DNA of 55,132 nt, taken from positions 1-55,132 of the forward strand of contig BQJU01000048.1 in assembly GCA_021604865.1 (NCBI GenBank). The letters run 5' to 3'. The notes under the pieces are model-generated. The model did not search any database. It was not told where the DNA came from and saw nothing but the letters and a program-made list of their open reading frames with translations. Each line of letters starts with the position of its first letter. Position 1 is the first letter of the stretch. The translations under genes were made by a program, and so were the position numbers. Source of the DNA: Saprospiraceae bacterium (lineage in GTDB: Bacteria; Bacteroidota; Bacteroidia; Chitinophagales; Saprospiraceae). Positions 16,141 to 26,964 of the stretch are shown here, one piece after another.

Positions 16141-18432
16141 TTAAACCTGCTCTTCTTCCTCAAAAAGCACCTTTCGGTATTTGTTATACAAAAAGGAGGC
16201 CCCCAACAGTAACACACCTAATGCTATCAGGACAATGGTTTTGGCAATAGGTTCCAGGTGTGTGAGGTCGTAAAAAAACAGCTTGATCAAGGTTAATGCA
16301 AACAAACTGATAGCGCCAATCCGCAGATAACTCTTACGCTGGCCAATCCCTATTGCGATCATGATGGTGGCAAAAATTCCCCATATAATGCTGAGGCCAA
16401 GACGAGGCGACTGGAAGGCTAAATCCGCATCCGTCCACATGATCCATTCAAAGCTGCTAAAGCACAACAGGATAAAAAATCCAGTCAACTCAACAATGGG
16501 GAGCAACCTCGGGCCTGGATAGGCTTGTCGGGTATATTGATGGATAGTCCACATCAAAATTCCAGTCAATAAATAAGTAAAATAACGAATCAACACGCTA
16601 CCAATACCAGTTCCGGAAATAGTCGCTAAATATTGTTGTTGCAATAGATTAAAATCAATCAAGGAAAAAACCAATAGCGCACCAATAAAAAGTGCACTGA
16701 GCAACAAGAAAGTCATGCTCAGCATCTGTTTTTTTATGGAGCGTAGATTGATCCAGCCAAGTATGATAAGGAAGAGCAGTGAATAATTGAGCAGCCAGAT
16801 GTGTTGAAGGGCTAAAAGTGTTTCCCTGCTAGTCGCTCCTGGTGTTTCGACCAGTTGTTTCCAATAGGCAGCGATTTCAAGATATGGGGCAAAATAAGCA
16901 CCGAGCAGCAAAAGTATAGGTGGCAAAATCTTATAAATTGGGGATGAAACTTGGTCTTTATCTCCCACCTTATGATTCACTAAAGTGATAAGGCCCATCG
17001 CCGCAGCAAATAAGATTCCGGTAATAAAACAAATATTTAAGATAGGCGTATGTGGCTTTTTTAAACCACCAAAACCGCCGTCATAATATATCAGCCAATC
17101 CATACCCAGACTCAGGAAGGCTAACCCCATAAGTGGCAGGGAGAGCTTTTTGTACATGCCTGTCCCCGTATAATTACCTATCAGAGCTAACAACACGGCG
17201 CCAAAGGTCCAAAGGAGGGTAACCCAGCTACCATCCAACTGAACGGGTACCGTAATCGTCAAAAAAACCAAAGCTAGTCCAAGGATGAACAAATAAATTT
17301 TCCGGTCGGCTTCGGGAAAACGATGCACCAGACGACTGACCAGGAAGTGGACCCCTGCCATGGCCAGCGTGAAAACACCCAGCAGTTTTGTGCCATCAGT
17401 GACATCAGTGAGTAAGGCATAACCCAACCCATAATAAATAAATACATTGGCAGACAATAGAATGATATCGCCTATTTTAAAAGCTTTTGCCCGTTGGATT
17501 TTATTGACCAAAAATGCTGCATAAAACAAACCAAAATAGAGGGTTGCATAAAAAAGTGCCGGTGTCAGGTGTATCGAGGACTTGTATTCCAGCCAATACC
17601 AGGAAAGGAAAATGAGCCAGGTCAATCCAAAGGCCATTTGCTGTAATGGCTTCCAGTACTTTTTTATAGCCACCAGTAAAACACCACCATTGATGAGGGC
17701 TATATAGGCGAAGAAAAACCCTACCGGACTCGATGATTCGCCCAGCAAATAAGGAATTCCATAAGCCCCCACCAGCCCGATCATCGCAATGATTTGTTTC
17801 TGGTAATGCAGTGCGGCATAGACAGTGAGCAAGGTGATCAGCACCATAATCACAAACACCAGAATAAATGGAAATAACTGATAGAATGCGTAGGCAGCAT
17901 AACTGGTAAAATAACAGGTAGCCATAGCTCCGCTAAACAGAACAGCACTAAAGTTATGGTAATCTTTCTTGAGGCGAAAAGCGGTACCTAATAAGGCCAA
18001 TCCCGCCAAATATCCCAATATTATGCGTGCAAGTGCACTTATCCACTGGTGATCAATTGCGTATTTCAGTCCAATTGCTATCCCTATAACCGTAATGAGA
18101 ATCCCGACTTTATTCATCAGGTTTTCACCGATAAATTTCTCCAGAAGGAGCTCTGAACTCACAGTCTTTTTGGTGTTTGTTTCTTCGAGAGGAATATTGG
18201 CATTTGTTCCTTTGGTAAAGGAAGGGATTTTAACAGGTTCTTTGGGTGGATTGTGCTGCTGGGGGTTTTCACTCTGGGGCGTTTGTGTCTTAACAGTAGG
18301 AGTTGGTTTTTCCTGCAATTGCTCAATGTCCAGGCGTAAGCCTTCAATTTCTTGTTGAAAATCCACCTGTTTCTTCAAGAGTCGCTGTAGCTTTTCCTGC
18401 AACTCACGGATTTGTTGAGATTGATCAGACAT
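16141..18432 (-). CDS. DUF2339 polytopic membrane protein
   Basis: 763 aa. The first 60 residues are a coiled coil (Q-Q-I-R-E-L-Q-E-K-L-Q-R-L-L-K-K), followed by a Pro/Gln-rich linker. From about residue 95 to the end there are more than 20 closely packed hydrophobic helices. The first membrane region (E-N-L-M-N-K-V-G-I-L-I-T-V-I-G-I-A-I-G-L-K) is the conserved opening of DUF2339 proteins. These are large inner-membrane proteins without an established function. The ATG at 18432 gives the full coiled coil. Terminators at both ends suggest a single-gene transcript. It is not an obvious transporter or glycosyltransferase; no catalytic motif is visible. Confidence 0.8.
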   Translation of the reverse strand: MSDQSQQIRELQEKLQRLLKKQVDFQQEIEGLRLDIEQLQEKPTPTVKTQTPQSENPQQHNPPKEPVKIPSFTKGTNANIPLEETNTKKTVSSELLLEKFIGENLMNKVGILITVIGIAIGLKYAIDHQWISALARIILGYLAGLALLGTAFRLKKDYHNFSAVLFSGAMATCYFTSYAAYAFYQLFPFILVFVIMVLITLLTVYAALHYQKQIIAMIGLVGAYGIPYLLGESSSPVGFFFAYIALINGGVLLVAIKKYWKPLQQMAFGLTWLIFLSWYWLEYKSSIHLTPALFYATLYFGLFYAAFLVNKIQRAKAFKIGDIILLSANVFIYYGLGYALLTDVTDGTKLLGVFTLAMAGVHFLVSRLVHRFPEADRKIYLFILGLALVFLTITVPVQLDGSWVTLLWTFGAVLLALIGNYTGTGMYKKLSLPLMGLAFLSLGMDWLIYYDGGFGGLKKPHTPILNICFITGILFAAAMGLITLVNHKVGDKDQVSSPIYKILPPILLLLGAYFAPYLEIAAYWKQLVETPGATSRETLLALQHIWLLNYSLLFLIILGWINLRSIKKQMLSMTFLLLSALFIGALLVFSLIDFNLLQQQYLATISGTGIGSVLIRYFTYLLTGILMWTIHQYTRQAYPGPRLLPIVELTGFFILLCFSSFEWIMWTDADLAFQSPRLGLSIIWGIFATIMIAIGIGQRKSYLRIGAISLFALTLIKLFFYDLTHLEPIAKTIVLIALGVLLLGASFLYNKYRKVLFEEEEQV

Positions 18433-18603
18433 TGACGCTGGGTTTAATTCTTGGTACTAAAACTACGATTTTTTTGGTGAATTTGGGTTTAGGCGGTAGG
18501 TTATGAAGTTAGTGCATGTTCCATTTTTCCATTGGGCGACGAAGCTTTGTCGCCTTGCTCCGCCGAAACTATGCGAAGGTTGCGTAGTCGACCATTCCTT
18601 TCA
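18433..18603. other. Short intergenic stretch with hairpin GGCGACGAAGCTTTGTCGCC
   Basis: The hairpin at about 18535-18554 has a 6-bp perfect stem and is followed by further inverted bits (CGAAACTATGCG ... CGTAGTCG). This is probably a remnant of a dispersed repeat. No gene seen. Confidence 0.35.
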
Positions 18604-18636
18604 TAAAAAAAGGGTTCTGCCTAAGACAGAACCCTG
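18604..18636 (-). terminator. Intrinsic terminator of the metalloprotease gene
   Basis: AGGGTTCTG pairs with CAGAACCCT over a 7-base loop, with a run of seven T residues following on the minus strand. It lies 28 bp beyond the stop of the protease gene, a textbook position. Confidence 0.85.
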
Positions 18637-18663
18637 AAATGAAACCCCAGTTAAAAATAAGTA

Positions 18664-21129
18664 CTACGATCTTGTGACAGTGAATTTATGGTTCCGCACT
18701 TGCTGGCCATCATCCAGTTGCAACAAATAGGTGCCTGGAGCCAGGGTGCTGATGTCAATCTGTTCAGTTTGTTTATAGCCGGAAGTCGTTGGTGCCAATT
18801 GTTTCATTTCCTGGCCCACCAGGTTCATGATGCGAATATTGGCGGTGCTGGCTTGCTGTCCGGTGAATTGCACATTCAATTTATTTTCTACCGGATTGGG
18901 AAATAGAATCAATTTGTCTGCACCGTTTTCCAGTAGTTCAGAGGTAGCTCCGCCCTGCAAGTCATCACAACCATCACCTTCATAAATCCGGATATTGCGA
19001 TAATAGGAGTTGCCATTATGGGCACCACTATCGTGATCGGCCACAAAGAAAAGCCGGTCAAAAGCCCCCTGATAGAATTGGCCAATACGGATGGCAAAAG
19101 TTTGCCATTGGCCATTTCCTTCATACGTATCGTAATTAGTTAAACCCCAGTTTTGGGAACCATGTACTTTGAAGGTGCGACCAAACGAAATGGCATTATT
19201 GTCGTCAAAACCCAGGCCATGAATTTCTCCTTCCATAGTGGATTTAAATTCAAATTCTATCACGGTTGTATTCACGATTTGGTAATCCAAGGCAATGGAT
19301 TTCCAGGCATTATTTTGTATCATTAATACTTTACCGTCTCCCAACATTTGATAAGAGCCACCATCCTGGTTGGTACCATAAGACTGGATATCGAAATCAT
19401 TAAAGTCAACTTCCAGGCAATCTCCCACCGGATTGTCGGTATAGGGCAGGCAGAATGAAGTCTCTTCTTCTTCCTCAAACGAATCGCCTTCCGCCAGCAC
19501 ATTGCCTTCCTTATCCACCAGTTGGTAAGACCCCTCACCATAATCACAGCAAATGCCATCGCCATCTTCATCAAAGAGGGTCAAAGAATAACAACCATCA
19601 GGCAAACAGAAGGTATCGCGTTTTGCTTCCCCGCCTTTCTTTTTCAGGTAAGGCCCCCCTTCGTGCATGACGGTGCCGGTAGCGCTTTGCAATTCCCAGC
19701 TCGTTTCGGGTCCGAAGTTATCCAGGACAACGGTCAGGTATACTTCGTTGTTTTCACAGCTGGTGACTGGATCATCATCGTCGCCGCCGCCATTTCCGCC
19801 GCCACCACCGGGAGGATTGGCACATGCTTGCAAACAATTCGCGCTGGATACCCGGTTGCGGATAATATTACCGGGCTGGGTACCAAAACCCTGGTTAAAA
19901 TTGATCCCCACAGAAGTCAGGTGGCAATAAGACATAATCGTGCCCCCACTAGCCGGGTAACCCGGGTTGCTACAACTTCCTTCTGTAACACCCGCACAAC
20001 CATCAATTGCGGTACCATTTCCATTCCAGACACAAGCATGGGTGTGCTGCGATCCTAATAAATGGCCTAATTCATGAGCCATAACCATGACACTCCAGGA
20101 ATACGTCGGAACCGTATTAAATCCAGTTCCGATGCTGGCAAAACTCATACGGGCAGGCACGTAAGGATGGCAAAGTCCAGATAATACGGCGATACCACCA
20201 CTAGCCTGATAGGAAACCAGCTGAGCCAGGTTGCCATTAAAACTTCCCCGGTAATTCTGAAATTGGGTTAGCAAGGCTCCACTACTTGACCCTGTATACG
20301 GGCTTGGCGTATTCCAAACCATAATTTCTGAAATGACCACATTGACATTTTCATTGGCATAAAGCGTTGCCACCTCATTAAAGAGGGCTGTTATATAATT
20401 AGCCGCTCCATCGGTGCCTCCTTTATTCTGATAGATATCGTGATCTACCTCCAGGTAAATGCCAACACAATCATCCAAACTCCGGCTGGACACGGTTTCC
20501 CGCAATTGATCGGCTGTGTAGACGGGACCATCGTCAGGGGTATCACAGGCGAAGGGTACCTGCTGCATTATCTCCTGGTCCCGATATAATATATATTTAT
20601 CGTGTTCCTTTTTATTGGTTCCCTGCACACGGCCCAGCACCAGGTTGCCCAACAGGTCCGAGCTTATTAGGCCATATAGTTCATTTTCAAATACGCTAAT
20701 CGCCACTATTGAGTTAGGGTCTCCCTTGACGATACCACGGTAGTGTACACCTCGGTCTATATTTACTGGTTTGATGGTCGAACTTTCCTTAACGGAAAAG
20801 CCATCGCCAAATAGATTGATACTCACCAATTCAACTTCCAGGTCCGACTTTTCCAGTCTCGGAAAGCTCAGGGTCAATTGTGCAGGCGCCCGATAGGCAA
20901 TGTGCTGCAATGCTTCCTGATCCAGGTCCAGTAAGCTATAATCGCTTATCGGAGCTTCCTTCAATTGTTTTTCGGTTGATAACTTGAAGAGGGACATCTT
21001 TTGAAATTCAGATCCAGCCTGTTTACTGGCCTTTACTAAAGTAGATGGTTTGTAAATTGTATTGTTAGGTTGAGCAGTGGCAACACATGCCAGTGCCAAC
21101 CCAAGGAGGGTTAACAAAATGTTTTTCAT
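18664..21129 (-). CDS. Secreted reprolysin-type zinc metalloprotease with T9SS sorting domain
   Basis: 821 aa. Signal peptide (I-L-L-T-L-L-G-L-A-L-A-C-V-A-T-A-Q), then a propeptide of about 190 residues. The catalytic domain (about 215-430) has the zinc motif H-E-L-G-H-L-L-G-S-Q-H (H352, E353, H356, H362) and the Met-turn I-M-S-Y-C-H, as in M12B adamalysin-like metzincins. A Gly-rich hinge and two beta domains follow, then a C-terminal T9SS type A signal (L-F-P-N-P-V-E-N-K-L ... G-T-Y-L-L-Q-L) of about 80 residues, which sends the protein through PorU-type secretion to the surface or medium. It digests extracellular protein, probably for nutrition. The ATG at 21129 opens directly with the signal peptide. 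Confidence 0.92.
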   Translation of the reverse strand: MKNILLTLLGLALACVATAQPNNTIYKPSTLVKASKQAGSEFQKMSLFKLSTEKQLKEAPISDYSLLDLDQEALQHIAYRAPAQLTLSFPRLEKSDLEVELVSINLFGDGFSVKESSTIKPVNIDRGVHYRGIVKGDPNSIVAISVFENELYGLISSDLLGNLVLGRVQGTNKKEHDKYILYRDQEIMQQVPFACDTPDDGPVYTADQLRETVSSRSLDDCVGIYLEVDHDIYQNKGGTDGAANYITALFNEVATLYANENVNVVISEIMVWNTPSPYTGSSSGALLTQFQNYRGSFNGNLAQLVSYQASGGIAVLSGLCHPYVPARMSFASIGTGFNTVPTYSWSVMVMAHELGHLLGSQHTHACVWNGNGTAIDGCAGVTEGSCSNPGYPASGGTIMSYCHLTSVGINFNQGFGTQPGNIIRNRVSSANCLQACANPPGGGGGNGGGDDDDPVTSCENNEVYLTVVLDNFGPETSWELQSATGTVMHEGGPYLKKKGGEAKRDTFCLPDGCYSLTLFDEDGDGICCDYGEGSYQLVDKEGNVLAEGDSFEEEEETSFCLPYTDNPVGDCLEVDFNDFDIQSYGTNQDGGSYQMLGDGKVLMIQNNAWKSIALDYQIVNTTVIEFEFKSTMEGEIHGLGFDDNNAISFGRTFKVHGSQNWGLTNYDTYEGNGQWQTFAIRIGQFYQGAFDRLFFVADHDSGAHNGNSYYRNIRIYEGDGCDDLQGGATSELLENGADKLILFPNPVENKLNVQFTGQQASTANIRIMNLVGQEMKQLAPTTSGYKQTEQIDISTLAPGTYLLQLDDGQQVRNHKFTVTRS

Positions 21130-21972
21130 GATACTTAAATCGGTTTCGGTTTATAAAAATTACTGTCTATCTGCTTGCTTGGAGGTCGACTTTTGTTACC
21201 AAAAGGCTAACCTGCAAACTCACTTTAATTATTATCCCACAACAATCCAGGCTGGCCAATGCGTATAACATGACCAGGACAGCAATGTGTGTTTACTGAA
21301 TTCAAAATTAGCTACCCTTGCATCACGTTAGCAATACCCATTGATTATCAGCCTGTTACCAATCAACAGATTGACATCAGTTCAGATAATACCAGCACTG
21401 CTACCGAATAATACTTCCGGTAGACATCCAAGTTGTTTAATATAAATTAGGTAGGTCGCCTAATACTATAATTGCCATTTAAATATGTTGCCCAACTGTT
21501 GGAGTTGTGGCATTCAAATTGAGCTAACACGCCATATATCGGCTCATTTGAAACATGGGAATTCTGTTGATCAGGGTGTGTTTGAACAATACCCTAAAGT
21601 TTCCAGTTCGAAATTTGGGAATAAAAGAAGTGTAAATTTTCTCTGGGAATAAAAACTGAGGCAAAGGTATCAATTCCATTATAAAGTAGCAAGTTATAAA
21701 AAATAAAAAAACATATATTTTATTTTTTTACTACTTAATAGAAATGAAATGACCCCTTTGGGTTGTCTATGAGTATTAACGCGACATCTTTTGCAAATAG
21801 TGCCCAACTTATTCATAAAAGTTACCGCTTTTAGGGAATGGTCGGTTTGGGTTAGGGATAGGTTTGATTGCGCGCATTTCGTTCTTACAAAACGCCTCCC
21901 ATTGACGCCCATCACCAGGATTTCACGACCCTGGCCATGACCTTCTGTCCTTCTGGGATTTTGCTGATTTTT
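21130..21972. other. Intergenic region upstream of protease and beside the CRISPR array
   Basis: 843 bp without a supportable gene. A degenerate copy of the AGCATGTTTGGAGG repeat (copy E) lies at 21171-21223: TGCTTGCTTGGAGGTCGAC, then AAAAGGCTAACCTGCAAAC. AT-rich homopolymer runs occur at 21700-21730. Nothing else stands out. Confidence 0.4.
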
Positions 21973-24900
21973 TTTTCAATTCCAATTGCTCAATGTGCAC
22001 CGCACATTGAGCATCCCGCATGAAGCCCTGTGGGCTGAATCGGGATTGTTATAATTAAGCCGAAAAGGCAAGCAATACTTAAGCAGCCGTTTCAATTCCA
22101 ATTGATCCTGTGCACCGCACAAGGAGCATCCCGTATGAAGCCCTGTGGGCTGAATCGGGACTGGTACGATTAAGCCCAGCCATACCGTATAGTGATATCT
22201 CAGCACAACCCAGTTTCAATTCCAATTGATCCTGTGCACCGCACAAGGAGCATCCCGTATGAAGCCCTGTGGGCTGAATCGGGACTGGTACGATTAAGCC
22301 CAGAATAGCTGTATCAGGAGGAACTTACAGTGACGTTTCAATTCCAATCTGGTACGATTAAGCCGGTCAGGCGATCTACAAGCTGATCAGCATGATGTAG
22401 TTTCAATTCCAATCTGGTACGATTAAGCCGAAACTCCCGGCGCTATCTACTACGCCCGCCCCTTCGTTTCAATTCCAATCTGGTACGATTAAGCCAATAC
22501 CCATCCCGGTCACGGTAGCCAATATCATAGTGTTTCAATTCCAATCTGGTACGATTAAGCCCGGATTTGGCCTACAGTGAGCTTATAATCATCGATGTTT
22601 CAATTCCAATCTGGTACGATTAAGCCTACCAGGGCGATGCGTTTGGAGGCTACTACTTCCTGGTTTCAATTCCAATCTGGTACGATTAAGCCCTGGAAGC
22701 CCAGGTGTTTACTGGCGGAAATACTACGTTTCAATTCCAATCTGGTACGATTAAGCCTTTCCACGAGCACCGAGGTTGTTCGCGCTTTTTTGCGTTTCAA
22801 TTCCAATCTGGTACGATTAAGCCGATGCCAAAAAAGAAGGTAGAAGTGCTTGTTGAGCGGTTTCAATTCCAATCTGGTACGATTAAGCCGAAATCTGTGC
22901 AGCGGTGGCAACTACTACACAACAGTTTCAATTCCAATCTGGTACGATTAAGCCGGTTTTAAAAACCAGAAAAAAACACCAATGCGCTAACTGGTTTCAA
23001 TTCCAATCTGGTACGATTAAGCCAGAACTCCCATTGCTAACGTCTTCCTCGTAATTCCGTTTCAATTCCAATCTGGTACGATTAAGCCCTGGCAATCCTT
23101 CACCTGTTGAGTGACGGCAAAGTTGTTTCAATTCCAATCTGGTACGATTAAGCCTAAAAGGCCCCGGACCAGCCAGGGCCTTGTGAATGTGTTTCAATTC
23201 CAATCTGGTACGATTAAGCCGTATCACACAGTGCTCGATGAGTTCACCGACTTCCGTTTCAATTCCAATCTGGTACGATTAAGCCCGTTAATGGCTTGAA
23301 AACTTCGTACCTTGGCTTTTGTGTTTCAATTCCAATCTGGTACGATTAAGCCATTAGAGAAGTTGATAGCCGCAGGTGTTGACGAAAGTTTCAATTCCAA
23401 TCTGGTACGATTAAGCCTGGGCCTAAACGGTGAACATAAAGTATCTATTTTTTGTTTCAATTCCAATCTGGTACGATTAAGCCAATTCTTTCGCGATTTC
23501 TGAAATCGCGGTTTTACTTGTTTCAATTCCAATCTGGTACGATTAAGCCTGGCTCAGGCCGGACCGGCGAAGGGGCATGGTGTCGTTTCAATTCCAATCT
23601 GGTACGATTAAGCCAGAAAAAACAGATTGAACTACGCAAATCAATAGCCGGTTTCAATTCCAATCTGGTACGATTAAGCCCTGAATGGATCAGTATCAAT
23701 GAGGTATTAGAGCACAGTTTCAATTCCAATCTGGTACGATTAAGCCTACGACGTAGAGACCGGCTATGCCATACAATATATAAGTTTCAATTCCAATCTG
23801 GTACGATTAAGCCATTTGCTTACCTCCAATTTCTACCCAGGGGTATATAGTTTCAATTCCAATCTGGTACGATTAAGCCGCAGTTTATACCAAATGCAAA
23901 AAACCTTTAAAATAGTTTCAATTCCAATCTGGTACGATTAAGCCTTCGTACACAACGTGGAAGATAAGGCGCTTTGATTTGTTTCAATTCCAATCTGGTA
24001 CGATTAAGCCCATCAGCTAAGAAGCTGATCAATGGTAAATGTTCCGGTTTCAATTCCAATCTGGTACGATTAAGCCATGGCCCGGTAGAGAACGAACAGG
24101 CTGATGACTTCCTGTTTCAATTCCAATCTGGTACGATTAAGCCCTGGTATCCTACGTGCTGCACTTTGCCACTATACTGTTTCAATTCCAATCTGGTACG
24201 ATTAAGCCTACTTCGATGATCTCCTGCATTACCGCATAGACCTCGTTTCAATTCCAATCTGGTACGATTAAGCCCCACATTGCAATAATCGCCACCGCAG
24301 GTTGGATGCTGTTTCAATTCCAATCTGGTACGATTAAGCCCTAGGTGGTATACACTGCGGCAGCAACGTAAAAAGTGTTTCAATTCCAATCTGGTACGAT
24401 TAAGCCAGATCACCCCTACTGCCGTCACGGAGATAGATGAGTAGTTTCAATTCCAATCTGGTACGATTAAGCCGAGCGGCGTCGGCCTCGGTGTTTGTAT
24501 TGAAACTCGGTTTCAATTCCAATCTGGTACGATTAAGCCATCGGTGAGGATGGGGTCATTGTCGCTCATGAGGAGTTTCAATTCCAATCTGGTACGATTA
24601 AGCCCGCCGCATGGAAAAGCACTGGAAGATGTACTGGACCAGTTTCAATTCCAATCTGGTACGATTAAGCCTGTAAACACCTATATTTCACCAAGTTGCA
24701 TTGATGTTTCAATTCCAATCTGGTACGATTAAGCCAAACGGAATACGAATGCAAGGGCTGCTTTGGTCCCTGGTTTCAATTCCAATCTGGTACGATTAAG
24801 CCTGATTGCAAATTCTGGTGAGTTTTGCCCCATTTTAGTTTCAATTCCAATCTGGTACGATTAAGCCCCTTCCGGGTTTTGTATTCTTCTTTTTTTATAA

Positions 24901-25978
24901 GCGTTTCAATTCCAATCTGGTACGATTAAGCCTGGTATATTGGTTTGCATCGAACCTGTACCAGTTCTGTTTCAATTCCAATCTGGTACGATTAAGCCAA
25001 TATGCCAGTTGCTCGGTAGTATCCCAGCAAATCGTTTCAATTCCAATCTGGTACGATTAAGCCGATCTTCAATGAAATCCTTAATACTTCGAAAAGTAGT
25101 TTCAATTCCAATCTGGTACGATTAAGCCGCTTTTGAAAGCCCTATATAGTTGATTTTTCTTTTGTTTCAATTCCAATCTGGTACGATTAAGCCATTTAGG
25201 GGACCTTGCAGAGGTTTTTGGGGGTACCGGTTTCAATTCCAATCTGGTACGATTAAGCCAATGTTAGGAGCTGCGCAGGCGGTAGGCACTCCCACTGTTT
25301 CAATTCCAATCTGGTACGATTAAGCCACCCAAAAAACTGGCGGGACATCCGCCACCGAATACGTTTCAATTCCAATCTGGTACGATTAAGCCCTAACTGC
25401 CGATGAAAGGGCAGAGATAGTAAGCGAGTTTCAATTCCAATCTGGTACGATTAAGCCGTTATTAGGTCCTGGAACCCAATTTCGTCTAATGCGTTTCAAT
25501 TCCAATCTGGTACGATTAAGCCCGGTTGTGTGTCTGTTATGTATTCCCAGTTTCTTAGTTTCAATTCCAATCTGGTACGATTAAGCCGGCAAGGCAAGAA
25601 AGAGTGAGAGGAAACATAGCCGAGTTTCAATTCCAATCTGGTACGATTAAGCCTTTTTTAGTTGCGCCGGGAGTAGCTTTTTTTCTTTGTTTCAATTCCA
25701 ATCTGGTACGATTAAGCCGGAAGGGGGTGAACGTTCAACCAGGGGGCTTAAAAGTTTCAATTCCAATCTGGTACGATTAAGCCGTTGCCCTGCCCCTTCT
25801 GATTGGCTTACTACTTCCGTTTCAATTCCAATCTGGTACGATTAAGCCGAACATTTCGCTGTCTGGCATTGCAAAACTACTGTGTTTCAATTCCAATCTG
25901 GTACGATTAAGCCCTCAGAGAATATATCTAATAATTCCCCTTTTTTCAGTTTCAATTCCAATCTGGTACGATTAAGCC
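21973..25978 (-). CRISPR. CRISPR array, 59 repeats and 58 spacers, without cas genes in the window
   Basis: 56 intact 30-bp repeats begin at 22335 and end at 25978; each starts GTTTCAATTCCAAT and ends TACGATTAAGCC on the plus strand. Three more at the left (21973, 22089, 22213) are interrupted. Spacers among the intact repeats are 34-39 bp, mostly 35-36; the outermost left spacer is only 27 bp. Read on the minus strand the repeat ends ATTGAAAC, the 8-nt crRNA 5' handle of type I-B and type III systems, so transcription should run right to left with the leader at 25979 onward; the degenerate left end agrees. No cas gene lies within the 21 kb to the left or 29 kb to the right shown here, so the effector and Cas1/2 must act in trans. 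Confidence 0.98.
21987..22284. repeat. Three double-hairpin inserts inside CRISPR repeats
   Basis: At 21987-22045 (59 bp), 22103-22160 (58 bp) and 22227-22284 (58 bp) a foreign segment sits between bases 14 and 15 of the CRISPR repeat. The second and third are identical; the first has diverged. In the first, TGCTCAATGTGC pairs perfectly with GCACATTGAGCA over a 3-base loop. All three then carry TCCCG ... AGCCCTGTGGGCT ... CGGGA, a second hairpin. No copy was seen elsewhere in the window. Confidence 0.9.
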
Positions 25979-26226
25979 CCATACAAGGCAGTTGTAAAAG
26001 TAACTGATTCTCAAAGAAATGTCAAAGAACGGGTAGCAAATTTTGCTCTTTAAAAGCGTCGATGGTTAATCATAAGATTTCCTCCCTTTATCGACGACCT
26101 ACTTAAGGCCCTGTAAATGAACAAGATAAAACATTTGTTGTAAATAATCGGTCAATCAGGCAGCCAAAATATAGCTCACCGACGACTTTTCTATCCTTGA
26201 TTATCAAAATCCATTCAATCCTGCAC
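25979..26226 (-). promoter_or_regulatory. Probable CRISPR leader
   Basis: AT-rich, gene-free DNA beside the last perfect repeat, on the side predicted from repeat polarity to be upstream. It includes an inverted pair (GTCGAT at about 26058, ATCGAC at about 26089) that could bind an integration host factor or Cas1-2. The terminator at 26227 insulates it from transcription entering on its upstream side. Confidence 0.6.
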
Positions 26227-26271
26227 AAAAAAAATAAAGGTCAGATATCTATATACCTGACCTTTATTTTT
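26227..26271. terminator. Strong bidirectional terminator hairpin
   Basis: AAAATAAAGGTCAG and CTGACCTTTATTTT are perfect complements around a 12-base loop, with A and T runs giving a U tract on either strand. It marks the outer edge of the CRISPR leader. Confidence 0.85.
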
Positions 26272-26964
26272 GGTTCAAAAACCTGAGAATTACTCACATT
26301 ACGGTTTTGTATTTGCAAGTTTAGTTCCCGATATTTTTATGAATCAATTTCTTGTTGTGTTATGCATGACTTACTGATGCTTGAACACCCCTCAAAAAAC
26401 GGGACTAATTCTCCTGTTTTTGTGCGGAATAAGGCAGAAGATGTGAATCCTCTGCCTGCGACGAGTATGGCGGACTCATAATTTAAATGTTTTGGCGAAA
26501 CAAACTGATTCGGGTTTTTTTGTTATTCACCGGTGTAGTATAAGAGGATGTAATCACTAATTTAAGGTGAAAAAAACTACACCTGTGAAGAAAAATATAC
26601 TCAATAATGAATACCAAAAAAACGGGACGAAATCTTGTTTATCCCTATGATTAAATAACATTAGCAAGATATCATTTTTCCAAACCATATGCAAGGAACA
26701 ATATGTTAAAAATGCAAAATAATCAAAAACGATATATTGTTTCAATACTTCCGCTTTTACCAAACTTTATTTTTGGCCGCAGGATTGGCCGTTTTAGCTG
26801 CTTTTTAGCTGAAAACAACCTGGTTCCTACCGGCTGTAGTTAATTTTACCAGCCTATGGGTATTTTTACGTAATTGCCATAACGGGTAAATTCCCCCTTG
26901 ATGTTTCCTGCCATTAGAGGTTAACTTGCAACCGATTTAAAAGCTCTTTAGCCAGATTCTCCTT
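26272..26964. other. Gene-poor AT-rich stretch between CRISPR locus and repeat composite
   Basis: No convincing gene. A 68-codon frame on the minus strand (26557-26763) has two hydrophobic stretches but no start signal or recognisable family, and I do not call it. Confidence 0.35.

Noticed and set aside
21694-21915. 73-codon minus-strand frame left of the CRISPR array
   Set aside because: Ends in a homopolymer-derived F/Y stretch; not cas-like and not supported.
22595-25125. Numerous 60-130-codon frames on both strands rich in F-N-S-N-L-V-R-L-S and N-R-T-R-L-E-L-K
   Set aside because: These are translations of the CRISPR repeat unit and spacers, not proteins.
26557-26763. 68-codon minus-strand frame with two hydrophobic stretches
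   Set aside because: AT-rich DNA easily gives Phe/Leu-rich frames; no start signal, neighbour link or family.
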